A stretch of DNA of 47,067 nucleotides from Bacteroidales bacterium (GTDB lineage: Bacteria > Bacteroidota > Bacteroidia > Bacteroidales > UBA932). The notes below the pieces were generated by a model. That model was not told the origin of the DNA. It worked only from the letters and a program-made list of their open reading frames with translations, and did not search any database. The DNA is taken from NCBI GenBank assembly GCA_017631435.1, contig JAGBTG010000037.1, positions 1 to 47,067 on the forward strand, given 5' to 3'. The first letter of the stretch is position 1. The number at the start of each line of letters is the position of its first letter. Positions 42,856 through 47,067 of this stretch are shown piece after piece. Both the position numbers and the translations under genes were made by a program.

Positions 42856-44685
42856 CTATAGAGACTCTATAGTTGAAAAATAATCTGCAAACTTTGATCT
42901 TTTATATGCATCCACACTCTTTCCAGGCACTTTAAGGATCTTATCCCCTTGTTTTTCAAATGCGCCATTTTCAAGTGCAGGTGGAACATCAGCATATAGT
43001 TCAATCACTTTAAGGGCACCGCAACCATTGAACGCCCCTTCCCATATATGAGTTAACGGAGCTCTAATTATAACCTCCTCAAGTTTGTCACACCCGTTGA
43101 ACACATAATCACCCAAAAAAGTTACGGATTCCGGCACTTCAACTTTTACCAGTCCGTCGCACCCTTGGAATGCACCACTATATATCTTCTGCACAGTGTT
43201 GGGCATATATATCCGTTCCAGTTTTTTACAACTGTTAAATACATAATCATTGATAATCTTTACTCCCTCCGATACTGTAAACTCTTCAAAAGCAGTTCCC
43301 TCAAAAGCGGATGCACCATATGCCTCAATACTTTCCGGAAGATAAAGCTCCTTAAGAGACTCACATCCACTGAACATTACATCCGGCACTTCTTTTATTC
43401 CATTCTGCAATGCAGCTTTTTCCAATGAAACACAGCGTCCAAAAACCAAGCGCCCAAAATCTGCGATCCCAGATGGCACAGACACCTCTTTTATTGAAGA
43501 ACATTCCGCAAAGGCACTGTACCCAAGACTTTTAAGTGTAGACGGAAACTCAACACCAATTAATAAAGCACATCCTTGGAATGCTGTCTCACCAATTTTT
43601 TCCATGCCATATGGAAGATCTATGCTCTTTAACGACGTACATCTGTAGAAGGCCCTTTCCCCTATCTCCATCACATCCGGATGCATTTCTACATTCTTTA
43701 ACATTGAACACTGATTACAGAAATCTTTAGGCACCTTCACCAACCCCTTTGGCATCCGCACTGATTCCAAATTTTCACATAATGCAAACACACCCTCCTC
43801 CATTTCTGTGATATTGTCGGGAAGAACTGCAACCTTTAAGGATTTGTCCTTATAAAAAGCATCTGCTCCAATTTTCTCAACGGAGCAAGGTATAAAAATC
43901 TCCTCCAGCGCTTCACATCCTTCAAATGCTCTACGGCCAATTGATACAACTCCATAAGGAATTTTCACACTCTTTATCTTCTGGTTATCTCTCATGAAAC
44001 TATTCTTCAATTCCGGATGCTCCAACTCCATCAAAAATTCTTCCCCATCTGTTGTAGTATAGGTTAACACGTATTTACTTGCACCTTGGATTATCTTCAC
44101 AAAAGATTCACTCATGCCATTATCGCCCACAAGCTTCACTTCTACGCTACGGACTTCCTCTGAATTGTTTGGCTCCAACTTGAACAAAAGCTCCTTTCCA
44201 TTCGTATTTTCACCTGACACTATTGATATCCAGCCACTAGCAGATTCTGGAACCTGCACTGTACACGATCCACCGCCAATAATCTTTACAGGCACTATCA
44301 GTTCTACAGCATCCCACTGTGCATAATATTCAGAATATGGCGTATAAACTACCTCTTTTACATCTTGACGGATCTGAACCTTTTCAGTTATACCGGATGC
44401 CTCAAATGAAAGAAACCCCAACCTCTCTTTGTCTGACTCATTTTCCTGCACAGTAACTGTGACTGTTGTTTCATCACCTTTCTTCTGACACTTCAACTCC
44501 ATCCAACTGTCTGCAAAAACAGTCCAGGCAACATTGGACATTACTGATACGGAAACTTTTTCACCGTATGCTGAAACTTCAAATACACTTTCAGTCACTG
44601 AAATATACGGAGCCGCAACTTCATTATTCTTTGAGCAAGATATTATTGCAAGTATACATATCAAAACCAAAATTACCTTTTTCAT
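42856..44685 (-). CDS. BACON and leucine-rich-repeat (BspA-like) lipoprotein
   Basis: 609 residues. Lipobox in AIISC (C17). Two BACON-like beta domains (about 28-112 and 113-205), the first with SVSVMSNVAWTVFADSWMEL. From about 220 the chain is LRR_5 repeats of the BspA type with the period ...YxCxSLKxIDLPYGMEKIGE..., about 15 copies. A -7 box TAACTTTG (44709-44716, minus) precedes it. Surface or periplasmic, with likely adhesion or protein-binding function; no catalytic motif. Confidence 0.85.
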   Translation of the reverse strand: MKKVILVLICILAIISCSKNNEVAAPYISVTESVFEVSAYGEKVSVSVMSNVAWTVFADSWMELKCQKKGDETTVTVTVQENESDKERLGFLSFEASGITEKVQIRQDVKEVVYTPYSEYYAQWDAVELIVPVKIIGGGSCTVQVPESASGWISIVSGENTNGKELLFKLEPNNSEEVRSVEVKLVGDNGMSESFVKIIQGASKYVLTYTTTDGEEFLMELEHPELKNSFMRDNQKIKSVKIPYGVVSIGRRAFEGCEALEEIFIPCSVEKIGADAFYKDKSLKVAVLPDNITEMEEGVFALCENLESVRMPKGLVKVPKDFCNQCSMLKNVEMHPDVMEIGERAFYRCTSLKSIDLPYGMEKIGETAFQGCALLIGVEFPSTLKSLGYSAFAECSSIKEVSVPSGIADFGRLVFGRCVSLEKAALQNGIKEVPDVMFSGCESLKELYLPESIEAYGASAFEGTAFEEFTVSEGVKIINDYVFNSCKKLERIYMPNTVQKIYSGAFQGCDGLVKVEVPESVTFLGDYVFNGCDKLEEVIIRAPLTHIWEGAFNGCGALKVIELYADVPPALENGAFEKQGDKILKVPGKSVDAYKRSKFADYFSTIESL

Positions 44686-44729
44686 AAACTTTCATTTTAA
44701 AATATTCTCAAAGTTAGAAAATTTAGCAT

Positions 44730-45815
44730 TCAATAGACTATCTTCACTTGGGTATTGCAAAAAAATGGCGTTGGGAAGACTTCATACACAGCATTGTCGG
44801 GAAAAAGGAATTCTCTCCGGAAAGATTCAGACTGCCGGCTGCCGTGGGGCATCATTATTACACAGACAGGGATTGTGGTGTATACCGCTCCGCCGTTGGC
44901 CCTGGCATCCTCGGGATTCCACCGGCTCTCTACGGCAAGTTCACCATCTCTGCCAAGATGTATCATCGAATAAGTGTACTGCATCCCTTTTTCCGTCAGA
45001 AGAGGATTTTCCATCATATCCTTATAGGCCCGCTCCACCGCATCTCCGTTGAGGGGGTTGAACCTCATTGTGGCATTCCCTTTTACCCATTCGTACTGTG
45101 TGAATTCTTCAGGTGCGTTTACAAGTTTCTGAAGGAATATTGTATCACCGGGCGAGATCTCTATCACCCCATCCTGCAAATTCATAATCTGGACACTGTT
45201 CTCCAGTTCGTAAAACGGCAGGGAAAAGACCTTTCTCTCCGGTTCTCCCCTCCGGTTCACCCCCTGCACAGTCACCTCAATCCTATACAACCTGTCCTTT
45301 CCAATTGAGCTCCACCTCACCGTTTCCAGCCCACTGCCCCGGTCTATTGTTGTTTCATCATAACTGCGGTTCACATAGTTATAGAACCTTACGGCAGGGG
45401 GAATCTTCTTCCCGACAAACACTTCAAAGCCATCCCCCACCGGTGAGATATAGTGGTTCCTGGGCAGTGCGGAACTGCCTCCAAGAATATAGACTGAATC
45501 TCCTGAATAATTGAAAGAATATACATCTCTGTAAAAATTTACCGCTTCTATTGTTGGAGGAGATGCATCTGCCGGTTCATACCCCACAATCTCAAGCGTT
45601 CTCAGCCCCTCCTCGCGCAGTTTTAGAGTATCTGAAGGATTTGCCCCACCACTGACATAAAGTTCTCCATTCAGTGCAAAAACGAGCTTTTCTACGGGGA
45701 CATGCTGCACTTGCTCCTCTTGAGGCGGAACTGGCGGAGTATCCAACGGCTTCTGGTCACTGCAGCCTGATATTATCCCACTCAACAAAACACAGATTAA
45801 CCTTACTTTCCACAT
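44730..45815 (-). CDS. Hypothetical lipoprotein, 361 residues
   Basis: Starts at ATG 45815: MWKVRLICVLLSGIISGCSD gives a lipoprotein signal (C18); the longer frame has no such signal. Proline-rich linker (LDTPPVPPQEEQV), then a strand-rich body with FALNGELYVSGGANPSDTLK and GRDGELAVESRWNPEDARAN, and a C-terminal VYEVFPTPFFCNTQVKIVY. I do not recognise the family; it looks like a beta-sandwich surface lipoprotein. The downstream BACON/LRR gene has its own promoter in the 44-nt gap, so co-transcription is partial at most. Confidence 0.6.
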   Translation of the reverse strand: MWKVRLICVLLSGIISGCSDQKPLDTPPVPPQEEQVQHVPVEKLVFALNGELYVSGGANPSDTLKLREEGLRTLEIVGYEPADASPPTIEAVNFYRDVYSFNYSGDSVYILGGSSALPRNHYISPVGDGFEVFVGKKIPPAVRFYNYVNRSYDETTIDRGSGLETVRWSSIGKDRLYRIEVTVQGVNRRGEPERKVFSLPFYELENSVQIMNLQDGVIEISPGDTIFLQKLVNAPEEFTQYEWVKGNATMRFNPLNGDAVERAYKDMMENPLLTEKGMQYTYSMIHLGRDGELAVESRWNPEDARANGGAVYTTIPVCVIMMPHGSRQSESFRREFLFPDNAVYEVFPTPFFCNTQVKIVY

Positions 45816-45888
45816 AACTTTTTCTTGCCAAAGTATAAAACGGCAATGACTTTTTGTATAAATAGAGTAAAATCTCACCTTACAGGTG

Positions 45889-45910
45889 GAGTAAATTTTG
45901 GAATTTACTC
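45889..45910. promoter_or_regulatory. Palindromic operator candidate before the DoxX gene
   Basis: GAGTAAATT-TTGG-AATTTACTC is a perfect 9-bp inverted repeat with a 4-nt spacer. A GAGTAAAA half-site at 45865-45872 and a CACCT-TAC-AGGTG repeat (45876-45888) lie beside it. It is centred in the gap between the divergent lipoprotein and DoxX genes; a MarR-type protein is encoded two genes on and is a candidate binder. Confidence 0.55.
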
Positions 45911-45969
45911 TGTTATGGCCTTGGATAGGGCTGTCGGGAAGAAAACAAATGGGCATCCAATCTTGTTAT

Positions 45970-46401
45970 ATGGAAAAATTTCACACTATGTTACAGAATT
46001 TCCTTTTCCCAACTTATCACAACATGTGGTTTTCAACCCTGTTGCTTTTTTGCAGGATTGCATTCGGATCCATGTTCATAACCCACGGATTGCAGAAACT
46101 TGCAGGGTTCAGCATCCTCTCGCATTCATTTCCAGGTGTAATGGGAATGGGCAGCAAATTATCATTATGTCTGGCAATTTTTGCAGAAGTATTCTGCACC
46201 ATGGGATTCATAACCGGCTTCCTGTACAGGCTATCCATGATCCCTATGATTTTCACAATGTGCATGGCTGCTTTTGTGATTCATGCCAAAGACCCATTCT
46301 CTGCAAAGGAGCTTGCATTGCTGTACCTTTTTGTCTTCATTGTCATGTACATACTTGGACCGGGCTCATTTGCTGCTGACTGGTTCTTTACCAAAAGATA
46401 G
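45970..46401 (+). CDS. DoxX family membrane protein
   Basis: 143 residues from the ATG at 45970 (45988 is equally possible; the longer frame from 45898 would run through the operator). Four transmembrane helices; the DoxX pattern is clear in LLLFCRIAFGSMFITHGLQKLAG and the following SHSFPGVMGMGSKLSLCLA. DoxX-like proteins are membrane proteins tied to quinone or thiosulfate oxidation and redox stress; the exact reaction is unknown. It is followed by a marR gene 66 nt on, a frequent pairing for oxidative-stress or phenolics response. Confidence 0.85.
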   Translation: MEKFHTMLQNFLFPTYHNMWFSTLLLFCRIAFGSMFITHGLQKLAGFSILSHSFPGVMGMGSKLSLCLAIFAEVFCTMGFITGFLYRLSMIPMIFTMCMAAFVIHAKDPFSAKELALLYLFVFIVMYILGPGSFAADWFFTKR

Positions 46402-46436
46402 TTTGCAACATATGTAGCGCGAATTGTATTTTTTGC

Positions 46437-46444
46437 TATTTTTG
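46437..46444 (+). promoter_or_regulatory. -7 box for the MarR gene
   Basis: TATTTTTG matches TAnnTTTG, 23 nt before the ATG at 46468. A TTTG at 46402-46405 is too far upstream (31 nt), so only the -7 box is supported. Confidence 0.45.
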
Positions 46445-46467
46445 TATCAAGACAATACTGTATACCT

Positions 46468-46911
46468 ATGTTACTATCTAAACGAATCGCCGTAGACATC
46501 AATATTGCAGGTTGCAAACTCAAGCAGTACACCGCTACAATGCTCAAGCAGCAGAACATTGACCTTACACCGGAGCAGTTTCTTCTGATAGACCTTCTTT
46601 GGAACCAGGGCCCGCTTTCCCAGCAGGACCTTGCAGACCAGATGCAGAAAGACAAGAATTCCATTACCAAGCTTGTTGATGCAATTGAGCGCAAGGGCTT
46701 TGTTGTAAGACAACAGAACCCGAACGACCGAAGGTCAAATACGATTATCCTTACAGACTTGGCGTACAGCCTTAGGGATGATGCCAAAACAAAGGGGATT
46801 TCAATCCTCAACAGAATGCTTGACGGAATTCCAGAAGATGAACTGCACAGTTTTTTGCAGACACTGGAAAAATTGTGTTCAAATATGACTGTAACAGATT
46901 CCAACCGCTAG
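46468..46911 (+). CDS. MarR family transcriptional regulator
   Basis: 147 residues. Winged helix-turn-helix core about 35-105: LTPEQFLLIDLLWNQGPLSQ, then KDKNSITKLVDAIERKGFVV (recognition helix) and the wing QNPNDRRSNTIILT. The DxRS wing motif is intact. MarR proteins dimerise and release DNA on binding phenolics or oxidants. It follows the DoxX gene in the same direction, with its own -7 box; it could repress doxX through the palindrome at 45889-45910. It ends before a terminator. Confidence 0.9.
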   Translation: MLLSKRIAVDINIAGCKLKQYTATMLKQQNIDLTPEQFLLIDLLWNQGPLSQQDLADQMQKDKNSITKLVDAIERKGFVVRQQNPNDRRSNTIILTDLAYSLRDDAKTKGISILNRMLDGIPEDELHSFLQTLEKLCSNMTVTDSNR

Positions 46912-46950
46912 AACAGATAACAGAAAGACTTGTATGACAATAAACAAAAA

Positions 46951-46980
46951 AGCACCTGCATTGCTGCAAGTGCTTTTTTT
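46951..46980 (+). terminator. Terminator after the MarR gene
   Basis: Stem AGCAC-TGCA / TGCA-GTGCT with one mismatch and TTGC loop, A tract before and seven T after. It serves the marR unit on the plus strand and, through its A tract, the tRNA on the minus strand. Confidence 0.85.
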
Positions 46981-46991
46981 GTTCAATTGAG

Positions 46992-47066
46992 TGGGCCCAA
47001 CTGGGCTTGAACCAGTGACCCCCTGATTATGAGTCAGGTGCTACTAACCAACTGAGCTATAGGCCC
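46992..47066 (-). tRNA. tRNA with CAT anticodon (Met or Ile2)
   Basis: Minus-strand cloverleaf: acceptor GGGCCTA / TGGGCCC, D arm GCTC...GAGC-like, anticodon stem CCTGA / TCAGG with loop CTCATAA (anticodon CAT), T arm ACTGG / CCAGT with loop TTCAAGC, discriminator A. CCA is not encoded. The C4-G69 and C5-G68 pairs resemble the acceptor of tRNA-Ile2, whose C34 becomes lysidine, but elongator Met cannot be excluded. Confidence 0.85.
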
Positions 47067-47067
47067 C

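Larger units (their letters stand above)
11519..45939. repeat. Dispersed octamer TCCCGACA, 25 copies
   Basis: Plus-strand copies start at 11519, 12694, 13792, 16685, 19343, 23373, 25721, 30074, 32016, 35605, 35848, 39336, 39970, 41347 and 45410. Complement copies start at 12470, 16978, 21633, 22968, 27957, 35499, 37186, 43815, 44795 and 45932. The next base is A or G in 24 of 25, giving TCCCGACAR. Twenty-one lie in genes (mostly read as Pro-Asp) and four between genes. None occurs in the first 11.5 kb. Confidence 0.85.

Noticed and set aside
11519-45939. TCCCGACA as a mere consequence of Pro-Asp codons
   Set aside because: Copies also occur antisense to genes, in a second reading frame and in four intergenic gaps, and other Pro-Asp pairs in the same genes use CCG GAT or CCT GAC. 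Codon bias alone does not predict that.
1-47067. CRISPR array, transposase, integrase or phage genes
   Set aside because: I looked for regularly spaced direct repeats and for recombinase motifs on both strands and found none; the comF island has repeats but no recombinase.

Overview
The window looks like chromosomal DNA of a Bacteroidota member, probably order Bacteroidales. The evidence is the promoter type (a -7 box TAnnTTTG with an upstream TTTG about 18-20 nt away, instead of -35/-10), weak Shine-Dalgarno sequences, tRNA genes without an encoded CCA, and families largely confined to the phylum (DUF4294, DUF3098, DUF4270, DUF5686, BACON, T9SS C-terminal domain, FtsX-DUF3098-UppP order). 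No species is claimed.

Layout. 1-337 holds no gene but two tandem minus-strand promoters firing out of the left edge, possibly an rRNA operon start. 338-595 is a small TSCPD-domain gene. 680-11275 is one long minus-strand operon running from rplP (upstream end) to rplQ (downstream end): the second half of S10, then the spc and alpha operons with secY, map, infA and rpoA. Unusually, rpsC and the first half of S10 are absent upstream of rplP. A complete promoter stands there, then a terminator and an unrelated dipeptidase gene. 11.5-17.4 kb carries a dipeptidase, a glutamate symporter, DUF4294, an LpxH-like hydrolase and the envelope set uppP-DUF3098-ftsX. 17.4-24.2 kb has a half-size starch-synthase-like protein overlapping a DUF4270 lipoprotein, mutS2, plsY and cdaA. 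24.2-27.9 kb is a two-gene type IX secretion unit: a subtilisin-like protease with a sorting domain and a PorV-like barrel. 28-32 kb has metK behind a probable SAM-II riboswitch, comF, and a small accessory island (orphan RelB/DinJ antitoxin, a gene remnant, an unknown gene) flanked by a 15-bp direct repeat from the 3' end of comF. 32-38.4 kb has a C69 dipeptidase with a SusC-like tail, a small secreted protein, a PHP phosphoesterase, a polyferredoxin-like membrane protein facing a hemerythrin-LuxR regulator, and a DMT transporter. 38.5-47 kb has tRNA-Glu, two overlapping small genes that may be hotdog dehydratases, a DUF5686 barrel, a HAD phosphatase, a BACON/leucine-rich-repeat lipoprotein, another lipoprotein, a DoxX-MarR pair and a CAT-anticodon tRNA.

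The most striking signal is not a gene. The octamer TCCCGACA occurs 25 times on the two strands (about one expected from base composition), is followed by a purine 24 of 25 times, occurs inside genes and between genes, and is absent from the first 11.5 kb of ribosomal genes. Three of the four intergenic copies lie within 15 nt of a stop codon and close to a hairpin. It behaves like a genome-scale signal word of the DNA-uptake, Chi or chromosome-organising kind. All functions below come from reading the translated sequence and motifs by eye; no database search was run.
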